Shown in pieces: positions 46,736-58,214 of a stretch of 64,000 nucleotides of DNA (its first letter is position 1; each line of letters starts with the position of its first letter). Under the pieces are notes generated by a model. The model worked only from the letters and a program-made list of their open reading frames with translations, had not been told where the DNA came from and did not search any database. Source of the stretch: Acanthosepion lycidas (taxonomy: Eukaryota; Mollusca; Cephalopoda; Sepiida; Sepiidae); the NCBI GenBank assembly GCA_963932145.1, contig OZ010586.1, forward strand, positions 56,079,516-56,143,515. The letters run 5' to 3'. The position numbers and the translations under genes are program-made.

Positions 46736-47242
46736 AATTTCAGTAATCTATGTCCAGACATAATCGCTTCTTTCATCTTCATTCTCCGTAAATGCGACGA
46801 ATGAACCTGAGTCAATGTATTGAGATTGTCTTGCTCTTGGAGCAAGGGAACTGATTCAGCATTTATAAAAAGCATTAAGAACATAGAAAAGGTGAACCGG
46901 TCAGGTTGGCGAGGTTAGAGAAAAATTAGAGTTTACATTAATTCGACCTTCAACTGAATCCAAGTTACTTTTAAATCCTTTTTGTTTTTTTCTTTACATG
47001 TTTGTTATTATTCAGACAAAAAGTGGTAGTTGTAGCATCAAATCTACAAAATATAACTAGATCGGATTTTATATTAAAAACATTTCTGGATCAATAAAAT
47101 TGCTTACTTTCGACTTTATTCAATTATCATGTTTTTCTATGCTAAACTTTTTAATTTTCCTAATTGAAAAAACAAAGATGTTGAGCAGCACAGATAAAGG
47201 AAATATGCATAACAGAAAAAAATGAACTGGAGCTATTTCAGG

Positions 47243-47243
<1 letters not shown>

Positions 47244-47314
<71 letters not shown>
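47244..47314. repeat. (GT)n passing into (GA)n compound microsatellite
   Basis: 44 bases of GT then about 28 bases of GA, located just beyond the 3' end of the minus-strand LINE copy. Confidence 0.95.
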
Positions 47315-47317
<3 letters not shown>

Positions 47318-47454
47318 ACAATACACAAAAAATGGAAGCGTCCAAAAAATGACAAAAGGTCATCACTGGAGTAGATCAACAAGAACAAAGCAGCAGGACT
47401 AAATTGGTCTGTAACAGAAACATTCTCAGGCTTAGACGATTTCAGCAACAAGAT

Positions 47455-48225
47455 CTTCTTATTCATATGCCGTGTCCCCTCAGAATGTAGGCGATCGTGG
47501 CTTTCCACAACTTTCTTTCTTTTGTAGCTCTTAATAAACTTTGTTATTTCTCCTAAGACTTGCTCCTCCATTCATTTAATCAAACCCAACTGTTATGCGT
47601 TGTTTTCCTCTGTCCCTCTTGCTCTTTATATGGCCCGTGAGTATCAGATTTTCTAAGCCCTTCTTCCTCATTAACAGCTCCAGAAACCTGAAGTGTCTCT
47701 TCCTTTTGTTAAGTATTAGTTGTCTTTCTGTTTCCATTTTCTCTAAAATTTCGTCGTTGATCACATGTTTGATCTATGGCATCGTCGGCATCTGTAGAAC
47801 AACGTTTCTATTACTTCAAGTCTCCTCTTCATCTTTGAGGACATCGTCCAGCACTCACTGTCATACAGGAGGGCAGATATCATATAGCAGTTTGGCACTC
47901 TACCTTGTTTCTAGCAAATTTTTTTCTATTTCTGAGTACTCTACTTAGCTTTTGGCATGCTTCCATTGCTATCCCAATACGCCTTCGGATTTCACTGTCG
48001 CTCTTTCCGTCCCTCTGTTAAAACACTTCCCATATATTTAAATTTCAGCTCTTGTTTGATTTTGGTATCTCCGATTTGCAATTCGTACTTTGGGTTCATT
48101 CCTTTGCTAACAACCATGCATTCTGTCTTCTTGCAGTTAATGCTTAATCCATTCTTCTCGCTTTCCTTCATGACCTGGGGGAGACTGTAAATGATAAACG
48201 AAATGTACGACAGTGGTATCATAGC
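47455..48225 (-). mobile_element. Non-LTR retrotransposon copy on the minus strand (family C)
   Basis: From 48222 downward the minus strand encodes VMKESEKNGLSINCKKTECM, VVSKGMNPKYELQIGDTKIK and QELKFKYMGSVLTEGRKE, the region after the RT YADD motif. After frameshifts it continues with MINDEILEKMETERQL, RHFRFLELLMRKKGLENLIL, GHIKSKRDRGKQRIT, and finally KVVESHDRLHSEGTRHM near 47460. It is 5' truncated just inside RT. Its truncated end abuts the truncated end of a plus-strand copy. Confidence 0.9.
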
Positions 48226-49550
48226 GAGAGACCCCCATCAGGATCCATCTTCGTAACATTACTTAATAAAACCAGGTGCAAATGAATACAACTTCTATCA
48301 GACAATCAACTTAATGAAGCGCATAAACAAACTAATGATGCAAATTCTGATGAATAGAGTGAGAAAAGCAATTAAACCAGAACAAGAACAATATGGCTTT
48401 GTCAAGGACACTGGAACAAGAATTGCGATATTCCTTATTAGATTATCGGAGCTAGCATTACAAATGCAGGATAATATAAATCCATGTCTTATAGATTGCG
48501 CAAAAGAATTTGACAAGGTACAGTACAAATATCTATTTGGTTAGGAAAACTAGACACGTATATGTCTTCACTCTAGATGTACAGCGAAGCTATCCCAAAG
48601 GAGCTGGAGACTCTATCAGGATTTATTATCCGGGGTGGATTATTAACAATATAATATACAAATAGGGCACCGTGTTAATAGCAAACACAGAATGAAAACT
48701 ACTGAATCTCTCTGACAAGGTACCAATGAAAAGCAAAAAAAAAAAAAAAAAAGACTAGCGATCAAGTGTAAGAAGCCATAAAGTGTGGTTGTCAGCAAGA
48801 AAGCCAAGATGCGAACAACGAATTGAGGATGTGCCAACATCTAACAAGCAGAGTCGTTTAAATATCTGGGAAGTGATTTAATAAAGGATGGAAAATGTGA
48901 CACCGAAATCCGAATAGACATTGAATTAGCAAAAGAGGCATTTCCAAAAACTAAATAAAGTAGTATAAAATAGGAAGATTTATTACTTCACTTTTATTCT
49001 AGTGAATACTGAAAAATCTCCCCACAGATGAAGCGAACACTGAAGGCAAAGGGAAATATTGTTCTGCAAAAGGATATGGAGAATTCTATGGACGGAGCGG
49101 GTAAACAACGAGTAAGTCTTAAAGAAAATATTGAAAAAAGAATACTTATACTCTAAATCAGAAAGAGACAGTTGAAAATTCTTGGATGAAGGAGGGGGTC
49201 ACCTCGACGTGGTGCAATAGTTAGAAAGTTTATCTCGCTAAAGCAATTACGACTGAGTAGTAGGTTTGATCCTTAATGGATGCCCCATACTTTCGGCTTT
49301 GTGGCACATCTAAGCTACGCTTAGAAAATCACCAGAATGAGGAAGGAAAGCTCGAAAAACTTGACCCTCAATCTCAATATCGATGTCAAGGCAGCAATGC
49401 CAGCGAAATCACGAGACTCGTGTGAATAAGTTAAGACTGGCAAAGGAAGAAACGCTATTAAGGGCCATAAAGGATGGAAAGTTATGGAGAACCATGATTG
49501 CTCACGTCCTGAAGGAATGCAGCTCGTAGATGTTAAAATTACTGATCAGT
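48225..49550 (+). mobile_element. Non-LTR retrotransposon copy on the plus strand (family C), interrupted by a SINE
   Basis: It starts in the RT domain: TINLMKRINKLMMQILMNRV, EQEQYGFVKDTGTRIAIF, then INPCLIDCAKEFDKVQYKYL. The last is the motif-A region, with DCAKEFD where the family has DYAKAFD. Later pieces include SFKYLGSDLIKDGKCDTEIR near 48860 and AKEETLLRAIKDGKLWRTMI at the 3' end (about 49440-49500). The YADD region is lost. A tRNA-like SINE sits inside the 3' part at about 49195-49430. Confidence 0.88.
49195..49435 (+). mobile_element. tRNA-derived SINE inserted in the family-C LINE
   Basis: It interrupts the LINE between CAGTTGAAAATTCTTGG (encoding QLKFLG) and TTAAGACTGGCAAAGG. The head holds an A-box-like TGGTGCAATAGTTAGAA (about 49218) and a B-box-like AGGTTTGATCC (about 49262). 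The body then has ATGCCCCATACTTTCGGCTTTGTGGC. The GTGCCACAT / ATGCCCCAT position after the B box suggests kinship with the SINE at 3.55 kb. No target duplication was resolved. Confidence 0.65.
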
Positions 49551-49559
49551 AGATGCAGT

Positions 49560-50335
49560 TTCTGCCCAGTTATCAATCTCCATTTTTATATTTCCTACAT
49601 CTTTCCTTTTTTACTCCCTTACCGTCAAGAATTCATTGTATTTGATTTTAAGATGTACTGGCTAAGAAGTTATGATGTTACAAGGCTTCCTATCTAGTGT
49701 TAAATGTTTCTTATTGAGATGAATAAAAAAAGATGGCTGAAATCAAGGTATTCAACCTCGATATATTTCGTCGAGTATGTAACATTCAACTGGCATTGAT
49801 ACAATCATCTACAAAGAGCATACTACTTGGCTGAATGATTGAGAACAATGAAAAAATTAAATTATATCATGATTTAGTAGATCGAAAAAATAGCATGTGT
49901 CCTTCCTGGCATTTCTCGAGACAAATTAATTGGCAGTGTTCATAACAACAGACTGCAATCAGTCACAGCCTCAAGTAAATATTTTTGAGGTTTAAAAAAT
50001 GAAATTAAAAAAATAATAAATTCATCACTTTTCATCGTACGAATTTTTTTTAGAAATAATTTGTGTGTGTTGCTTTTATTAGTCTCTCATTCTTCGGATT
50101 AATTTCCTAATCCTTTAATAAATGTTCGTATTGCGTAAAGATTTAATTGGAGAATAACACGGTCTTCCCCATTTTCTTTTCTTACTTTCTTTGTACACGT
50201 AAATTTTGTTTAATTCAAATGAATAATAATTCATTTTTATTCATTTTAACAGAAATTTCTTTTGATGTATCTAATCACGTACAGAAATCTACAATAATGG
50301 TGATATAAGGGAAAATCAAAATACATCCATTTCAT
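49560..50335. other. Non-coding spacer between LINE copies
   Basis: AT-rich, nothing recognised. Confidence 0.4.
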
Positions 50336-50339
50336 AGCA

Positions 50340-51640
50340 CACGAATGTGAACTCCATCGGACAATCAGATTAATGAGCCTCATAACGAAACTGACCCAAA
50401 TTCTGATGAATAGAACGCACAGCAGGATGAGACTAGAAACAGGACATGAACAGGGCGGGTTCGTCAAATACACAGGAACAAGGTACGTGATATTTATGTC
50501 CAGAAGGTTATCAGAAAGAGCAATACAAATGCAGAAGGAAGTGTACCTTTTAGATTACGCAAAGGCGTTCGATAGATTAAGTACGCCATAAAGATCTGCT
50601 GTAACAGCTCAGCAACCTTGATATATTTGGGAAAGGTATAAGAATAATCAAGAACCTAAACTAGTAGCAAACCGCCTGTATATGGATAGCGGTTCAGATT
50701 GATGAATCGGAGAGCCGAGTTCGAATTCCAGTCGAATCCATTACATTCACTTACGTGCTAATACCCTTGGGAAAGGTATGACTCCTCTTCTTCTCCACTC
50801 CTAGCTATGGGTAAATAGCAGAGTTCTATAGCCTTAGTCTATCGCAGAAAGAAATGGCAACCTACTGCGGGGAAAGAAAGATACATGATTGCCTAAGCGT
50901 ATATCACACATGACTTTAGTTATAAAATGTAGAAATAGGTGTAATACAAGGATGTATCTTCTCATCCTACTTATTCAACCTATAAAGGGAGGCGATTCTG
51001 AGAGAATTAGAAGTCATATCATGATTCATTATTGGTGGTCACAATTTCAACAATATGATATGCAGATGACACGGTGTTGAAAGAAGACATGGAAAGAAAA
51101 CTAAAAAAACTCCTACAGAAGGTTGAAGGAAAGCTAGAAAAAAGGATTAAATATCAACTGCAAGAAGACAAAATATATGTTTGTTACTAAAAGGATGATA
51201 CCAAAGTGCGAATTGCTAACTTGAAATTTTCAAAATTTCTAGAAGTGTTTTAACAGAAAACAGAAAGAGCGACACTAAAATACGGTGACATTTGGATAGT
51301 CAAAGAAGCACTCCAAAAACTAAGTACTAAGAAATAGAAAACTTTCGCTAGAAACAAGAAAAAGAATGCTAAACTATTACGTGATATCTGTCCTCCTGTG
51401 TGACAGTGAGTAGTACTGGGCAATCTCTTCAAAGGTGAAGACGCAGTTGAGTTTTTTTTTAGGTCTTATTTATAGGAAAACAACGCATAACATAGTAAAT
51501 GGATGGCGGTCAAAGTTTAGTAGAAATAAAAGAAAGACAAAATTTATTAAGAGCTACAAATAAAAGGAAGTTGTAGAGAGCCATGATTGCTTATGTCATG
51601 AGGGGACACGAAATATAAAGAAGAATCGCATGATAGAAAG
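50340..51640 (+). mobile_element. Non-LTR retrotransposon copy (family C) with RT core, interrupted by a SINE
   Basis: The RT domain begins MSLITKLTQILMNRTHSRMR and runs through EQGGFVKYTGTRYVIFMSRR, then VYLLDYAKAFDRLS (RT motif A, catalytic Asp in DYAKAFD). After a SINE insertion it resumes at EIGVIQGCIFSSYLFNL, the motif-B region. The former YADD lies near 51055-51070 as ATATGCAGATGACAC (frame YADD is still legible). Post-RT blocks follow to about 51435. Then a gap leads to the 3' terminus (GGAAAACAACGCATAA...GAGGGGACACGAAATA). This is the most complete family-C copy here but full of stops. Confidence 0.9.
50690..50925 (+). mobile_element. tRNA-derived SINE inserted in the RT domain of a LINE
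   Basis: It breaks the RT text after QTACIWI and before EIGVIQGC. The head has an A-box-like ATAGCGGTTCAGATTG (about 50686-50701) and a canonical B box, GAGTTCGAATTCCAG (about 50718-50732). The body contains GCTAATACCCTTGGGAAAGG, CTCCTCTTCTTCTCC, TAAATAGCAGAGTTC and GGCAACCTACTGCGGGGAAAG. The same blocks are found at 25.95-26.17 kb. Confidence 0.75.
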
Positions 51641-52133
51641 ATGTATAAAAAAGTTATTCCCCCAAATATAACGTGAATAATTTGATGGCCTCATACCTGC
51701 TAAAATTAATTATATTACTATTAATTATAATCCCGCAACTACAGATGATTATATTGGGGTGCTAAAAAATTCTAGACCCAAACCAAGAAAAAAAAAAGAA
51801 TAAAAATAGCAAAAATCCGATTTTTGGCCATTTGATCAGATTTGATCAGGTTGGGCAGATAGCTTTTTAGTTTCTTTTATTGTCTTCTCATATACGCATC
51901 AATGGAAATTAGCAATGTTTATATAGATTTCCTGGGCGTTAACAAACAGAAGAAATTTCTTTCTATGCCTCTGCCTTCTTCATGTATCCAACTGTCATGA
52001 TGTTTGTACTTGTTTTTATCACATTTGTATACATGTGTATATTTAATTAAAAAAAGGAAGATGATAAGTTCAATTTGAGAATACAGAGTAAAGCAGATTT
52101 TTGAAACACTGATATGAATGATTCATTTCGACC

Positions 52134-52134
<1 letters not shown>

Positions 52135-52169
<35 letters not shown>
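52135..52169. repeat. (TA)n microsatellite
   Basis: 35 bases of TA. Confidence 0.9.
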
Positions 52170-52173
<4 letters not shown>

Positions 52174-52342
52174 AATTAAAAAAAAATACAATTTCCTAGT
52201 TGGTACTAGCACCTACAGCGGGTGCATATGAACGCCATCACTTTATCATCATCATTTCTTAAGTGAACGCATTTAAGACCCATAATAGTTTTGATATGCC
52301 TCAGAACACACGTGCTAAGCTCTAATTTTATTGGCTTCTTTT

Positions 52343-52505
52343 TCAGGAGATAACTTCCTTTAACACTTTTCTAAAGTATTCTTGGCATGTTTTCCCCTCA
52401 GGGTTGTCATCTGGATTTTCACCTTTGCTTGTCAGAATGTCCCTCTTATCTGTTTGCCTTAATTTAGCGTTCAACCGAGGCAAACAAAGTAGATCGCTCG
52501 ACTAC
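52343..52505 (-). pseudogene. Unrecognised protein-like fragment, minus strand
   Basis: The minus-strand frame reads CLPRLNAKLRQTDKR, DILTSKGENPDDNPEG, then KTCQEYFRKVLKEVIS and a stop at 52343-52345. Composition is charged and protein-like, unlike chance AT-rich frames. An AATAAA word follows within about 20 bases on the same strand. Upstream the open text shifts into the neighbouring frame that runs through a poly-T tract. I do not recognise the family. It could be the 3' end of a retrocopied gene or a transposon protein. Confidence 0.35.
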
Positions 52506-52699
52506 GAAGCGGTGTTGAAATGTTCTCGGCCCAAAAAGAATCCCTTCTCCCCCCCCACCAAAAAAAAAAATATATATTTGACAATAGGCCATTGGGTCCC
52601 ATTTTGAGAATATGGACTGAAAATATTTTTATTCCTCCCAGACACATGGCGTAGAGGCAGATTAATTTACAGTTCACAAAAATAACATCAACAAAAAAT

Positions 52700-53980
52700 A
52701 CAGTGCATCATTCTATATACATGTTTATATGCATGTGTATATATGTATATATGTATAAGTGAGTGTGCTTTTAATATTGGTTTTTCATTGGTTGATATTT
52801 ATATGCAGATCTGATTAAAAAATATAACGTTTATTCATTGGCGGGTCTTTACACGTGAAAATCATTGAAGCAATTCTCGATGTCGGACTAGAGTGTGCTA
52901 CAGTAGTGATAAGACAAATGTGAAAACGTGGCTGTTAGAAATTTATGATAAACTGAAATGCAATCAGTTTAACAAGACAAAGTACTTTCCATTAATCAGC
53001 TAATCATGTACTAAAAAATCATTTGAATTAATGAAAAATGAAAAATAGAGGTGGAAAAAATGAAAACAGTATCGAGAAGAAACGAAAATGTTTTCAATGC
53101 ATTCTTCATACCAATGCGTAAAAATATTCAGTAAACAGATAGACACACATTCATATATTATTAAAAAGTTTCATGAACATCATTAAAAAGTTTCCCGAAC
53201 ATTTCATAATATATAATTAATAATATATTTTCGTAATATATTTTAAGCTAAAAATTTTCTTAGTAAATAATCACAAAAATAATAAAATCCATCATTGAAA
53301 TCAGATATCAGCACGTTTTTTTTTTGTTAATGACATTATTCGTCAAATTGTATTTTTTAAATTGGAAGAAAATTTTTATATTGAATCAATTCATAATTTT
53401 GATTATTTAATAAAATAAGTATCTATAAATAAGTATCAATATTTAATTGGATATTTAAACCTATATTTGAAAGCTAACTGAATGCAAATGAGTATTTTCA
53501 AAGATGTGAAGAAAACGATGATAGCAGAGGCGAAAATGATAAATCAAAAATATGGATGAAATAACAGAACAAGAAAATCACAAATGCCAAAATTTAATTT
53601 TTATCAGATATGGTGACAAGCAAAAATTAAAACCTGATTTGTTGAATATTTCAGAATTTAAGGAGTAAGAGTTGATTTATTTGAACAAATTTGCGACACT
53701 CACAAAAAATATATGTTCAAAATTTATTTATTAAATTGTCTCCTGAATAACTAAGTTTCTGATTTCATAATTAGCTTCATTCATAAAATGAAATATATTC
53801 ATGGTTTTAAAAACTTTTTCATTTGAGAATCATGAACTTGATTGGCAAATTTATACCAAGATAAATGTCATCTCGCATCAAATCAATATTAGTATTTTCA
53901 AGAATAGATATTTCAGCATCACCGAGAAAACGTTGAATCAGAGGTTGAGTCCTGTTTAAAAATAGAGGCTTCCTTGGGTA
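52700..53980. other. Very AT-rich non-coding stretch
   Basis: Nothing recognised apart from short direct repeats such as ATTAAAAAGTTTC twice near 53160-53190. Confidence 0.4.
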
Positions 53981-54034
53981 AAGGTTCGTGACGCCTATCC
54001 GCTTTCAAATGAAGTCCTTTATTTTTTCTATGCC

Positions 54035-54833
54035 TTATCTTGGGATAGATATACTCTCACCTCGTTTTGTAAAATTGTCTAACTCTGTTTTCCTCTTCGG
54101 ATTACCGTCGAGTGACTGCTTTATCTCCATCCCAAAAAGCAATAGATAAATAGAAGTGCGGAAACAGTAAGGAGACAAGTAAGCACAAAACAGGCTCTCG
54201 CGTTGGAAACATGCTTTTGTCTCTTTTATTATATAGGAGATTAAGGAGAGAGCGGTTTTGTGAAGAGACGAGGCTACTCTGTTGACTTTTTTTTCCTTAC
54301 TTGTACGCCCATCAACAAACAAGCCCCGATCCTTAACATAAATGAAAAAAAGAACGATAACAAGAAGTAACTTAAACAAGAAGAGGTAAGATGGTGTTGG
54401 ATATAAAGTTCTCATTTCTATGCGTTGCCAGATAAGGTAGCTTGATTAAGACACTTTTAACAAAGTTAGTGACTTCTTCATATGGTTGTAATAAGCAAAG
54501 AACATTGAAGCAGAAAGTAGGAATAGCAATAGATAGTGTTACATCGGTAGAGGAGAAAAGAGGTCGTTGAAACATGACGGATAGCGAAATGTAAACAATT
54601 CTGATGAAATTCGCTTTGGGAGTAAATCTCGAGTGAACAAGTCTCGTCAGTTTGATAGAAAATAAATTGGGCACTCTGACAACGCTAAAAGGAAAGAGAA
54701 TAAAATATTTGAAATTTTCCACCGTTTGGCTAAAAGAAAATATACGGGTAAAGTTTAAAATATAAAACGCTGCCGTATTTATGGCATCCCTGAGGTTATG
54801 GTGGAATTTCAATTCCTGTAGATTTTTTCCCAA
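54035..54833 (-). other. Two overlapping unrecognised ORFs, 153 and 126 codons
   Basis: On the minus strand one frame is open for 153 codons (54833 to 54372) and a second, in another frame, for 126 codons (54415 to 54035), overlapping by 44 bases. The first starts MGKNLQELKFHHNLRD and is rich in Phe, Leu and Ile with scattered basic residues. The second has a hydrophobic N-terminal stretch (FLFKLLLVIVLFFIYV) followed by a basic KEKKVNRVASS-type stretch. No family is recognised. Together they are the longest non-repeat open region in the window. A decayed single gene with a frameshift is possible, as is chance. Confidence 0.25.
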
Positions 54834-55340
54834 TTGAAATTTGAAACGGGAAAAAAAAAGGTGACTTCAAAGCAAACTACACGCTTTTTACACATTTGTT
54901 TTATTATTAATGATTTTTCTATACCAGGATTTGTTTTGTTTTAATTTTAGTTGCTTTCTAATATCAGTTGGTTTTTATTGCATTTTCCTGGATCATAATT
55001 ACAACACCTCAAAAACAATGAAATTTTTGCCTCTGAGAAGAAAATAGCAATAATCACCTTTCCAGAACAAGATAAACTCATACATACACTCACACACGCA
55101 AAAAAAAAAAATCATATCTCATGTTTAAATGCAGCCACAAAAACAAATTCCTAGAACGCTACCTACAATCGCAACACAATTCAAAAACAAATAAATTCCC
55201 ATAATTTAAAACCAATAAAGTTTATTTAGAATATCAAAATTTAGAATTGAAAAAAAAATAAATTAAAAATGTTTTTTTATTATAGAATAAATATATTTTT
55301 ATAAATAAAATAAGTAAACTAAACGCCATGCCTCTAAGTA
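54834..55340. other. Non-coding stretch, nothing recognised
   Basis: AT-rich with A runs; no motif. Confidence 0.4.
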
Positions 55341-55349
55341 ACCTAAAGC

Positions 55350-55372
55350 AAAAAAAAAAAAAGAAAAAAAGA

Positions 55373-55404
<32 letters not shown>

Positions 55405-55410
55405 AAAAAG
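55350..55410. repeat. (A)nG purine-only tract
   Basis: Runs of 6-10 A punctuated by single G over 60 bases. Minus-strand poly-Phe frame is an artefact. Confidence 0.9.
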
Positions 55411-56045
55411 TACTCGAAAGAGGTGCTTATATCGACCATAATCGTTTAAAATGATCGCTTTCATTTAAATTATATTTCTTTTTTGTTTTTGTGGGAGTGC
55501 GAAGAAGGAAACCTTTCATTCATTTTTCCAATATCATCGAATGTTATTCTATTATTTTGCCAAGCTATCTAAATAAAGGAAACTGATTTCTTGACGTCAT
55601 TCGTATAAAGAACATTTTTGTATGTCCTTCACGCATAAACATGCACGTGAATAAAAGGTGTGTATCAAGAGACAAACGCAAAATGAAAATAAACGAAGAT
55701 CTACTCATGATTAGACTAAACACCTTATTATGGTACAGTTATTTTTGTTTTGTTTTTAATCAAATACGAGATGGTCCCGAAAGTTTTTCGTTCCGACCAA
55801 GAATCCCTTTCTGATTTTTCTTGATTCATAACAGCACTGAAAGTTCCAACATCTACTTTTGCTAAGCAAATGATAAACTAATAAATTAAGTTCTACTGAC
55901 AAATTGCAATATTGCTAAGAGAAAACGTTCTGACAGAAAATCAGTATCGTTTTTATGCTGAATTAAATTTGTATTACTACATTTGTTATTGAGTAAAACT
56001 TATAGTCCTCCAAGTCAAACCGAATAATAAAATAGAATTCAGTCT
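55411..56045. other. Non-coding stretch, nothing recognised
   Basis: No motif or repeat identified. Confidence 0.35.
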
Positions 56046-56050
56046 CTTCA

Positions 56051-56086
56051 TATCTATCTATCTATCTATCTATCTATCCGAAACGG

Positions 56087-56120
<34 letters not shown>
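56051..56120. repeat. (TATC)n and (GT)n compound microsatellite
   Basis: Seven TATC units, a short CGAAACGGAT bridge, then about 16 GT units. Confidence 0.95.
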
Positions 56121-56124
<4 letters not shown>

Positions 56125-57310
56125 CACATTATCAAGTAATAGCTTATATCTTTCTTTGATCCAACAGAGGATGTCCTGTGGCTCTTAAATCTTTGAAAAT
56201 TCCTTTACACTTCTTCCATTTTATGTTTTTCTCACATTGTAGAAAAAGAGCGTTCCTCACAAAACTGACGTAATGAATATTTGGTGGGTGTCTAATTTAT
56301 TTCCATACACTCTACGCAGCATATTATCTTTACTGACACCCTTTAAACATAAGTCGGTATATAGAAAGAAAGAATAAAAGGAACAAAATATGAGACCTTA
56401 AATGAGAAATTACACGAACACCCACATTAATATGTTGACATTTTTTTTTATAGTTGTCATACGTTCATACGATGATAATGTCATTGAAGCAAAATATTTG
56501 TTGTCATGAATGTATACTGCACTTTTATATAAAATGTCATCTTTCAACAACAATAACAATCTATAACAAAAGGTGTATTAAGCAAACAGTGAAAGATTCT
56601 TTTCAATCATCATCATCATCATCACCCTCATCATCATCAACATCAATTGACAGTTGGTGTTAGATTCTAACTACAGTTCAAATAATGTGACAAGCAATGA
56701 GATTTTTCAGTAGCTGATTTATGATTTAAAAACTTGAAAATGGAATAATTGCAAGAATGTGATATCTTATTTGAATCAAGCTTATACATGAATTCTCAAT
56801 CAAATACTAAAGTATAAAAAAATCCTTCATCTTTACTTTATTAAATTGGTTACCAAGAAAAATATTATTCAAGATCTTTTTCACTCATATATAAGCTTAG
56901 AAATACATAAAAATGTTATAATCAGAGAAATTTGTGAGAAATGGCTTTGAGAATTTTTAAATGTGAAAATAGTTGATGCATGTTTGACATGGACTTGCGT
57001 AAAATTAAAGAATCTTATGTGTGTGTCTTGTAATGTTTACTCTTTCATAGATACCTGCAATCGAGTTACATTTTCTGATATTGATTCAAAACAATTTTTA
57101 AGCTTTTAATTGGGATTGTGAGCGTCACAAATATTCAGGTAACAAAACTGTTTCTCTTGTATTCCTTTTCTCTTCTCATTCATTTTTTTTTTTTTTTACT
57201 CTTACTTATTTTGATAGAGATTTTAAAAATCGATACTTTAATTGGTACTAATTATATTTCATCCTAATTTACTCACCAAAGGTTCTATATTATTTAGTTA
57301 AGAAAATTCT
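56125..57310. other. Non-coding stretch with an (ATC)n patch
   Basis: CATCATCATC-type repeat at 56608-56645. Otherwise AT-rich with no recognisable feature. Confidence 0.4.
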
Positions 57311-57314
57311 TTAC

Positions 57315-57985
57315 TTTTTAATGGGCCCGTCCCCTTCGGTAAGGCTTTGTGCCTCGAGAGAGTATTGTGCCTAAAACTCACCCCTGACGTCAAGTTGAAC
57401 TCAGACATACGATCCATTGCTAAAAATGCAGGGAAAATAGTCGGTTTCCTATACCGCTCCAGTAAGTACCTGACTCCACGTGATATCCTCTGTCTTTACA
57501 AGAGCCAGATCAGGCCCCAAATGGAGTACTGTTGTCATATTAAGTTGGGCGTTGCACAGTCCTCACTTTCCAGTCTTGATAGAGTTTAAAAGCGTCTCAG
57601 AGTCCTTATAGGTTCCACCCTCCAAGCTGTCTCAAGCCTTTCACCGCGGTATCGTTATTTCCATGGAAAGTAATCGGACGAACTGTATTCTTTGTTTCCG
57701 CCAGCTTCACGGCTAGGCCAATCACATTCTAGCAAACCACCCACATTCCTTCTGTATTCCATTGCTGAGAAGTAAGTCCCACTCGAACTGCTTCTTCCCA
57801 CGAATCACTACTCTATGGAACCGACTCCCAAGGGGATGTTTCCTCGACCACTACAATTTTAGCCTGTTCAAGTTAACCGTTATCTTCCCGTCCCACCCAC
57901 ATAAATTGCCCCTTACTGTAGTCCACTACCTCGACTAGGTCCTGAGCCTTGTATAGTGTGAACCACACTGTAAAAAATAAACATC
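57315..57985 (+). mobile_element. Non-LTR retrotransposon 3' end (family A), best-preserved copy
   Basis: GC-rich relative to its flanks. The plus-strand frame reads LTPDVKLNSDIRSIAKNAGK, FLYRSSKYLTPRDILCLYKS, QIRPQMEYCCHIKLGVAQSS and LSSLDRV, then a stop. After it the same element continues KRLRVLIGSTLQAVSSLSPR, YRYFHGK and, after frameshifts, QVNRYLPVPPT. It ends GAGCCTTGTATAGTGTGAACC...AAAAATAAACATCC. Everything 5' of the post-RT region is missing. Confidence 0.9.
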
Positions 57986-58214
57986 CATTCTTATAATTTC
58001 TTGACATTTTTATCAAATTAAATGCATATTATCCCTTTGTACACAGACATGCACACACACATACATACACATACACATACAGGCATATATGTGTATATAA
58101 GTATTTCAAAACCCACGATCAGTGGGTCCTATATGGAATACAACCTAACTTAATATTACGTGGCATGAACCAAATTTTAACATTTTCGTTTCTCTTTCTT
58201 GATAGGAAATAAAA

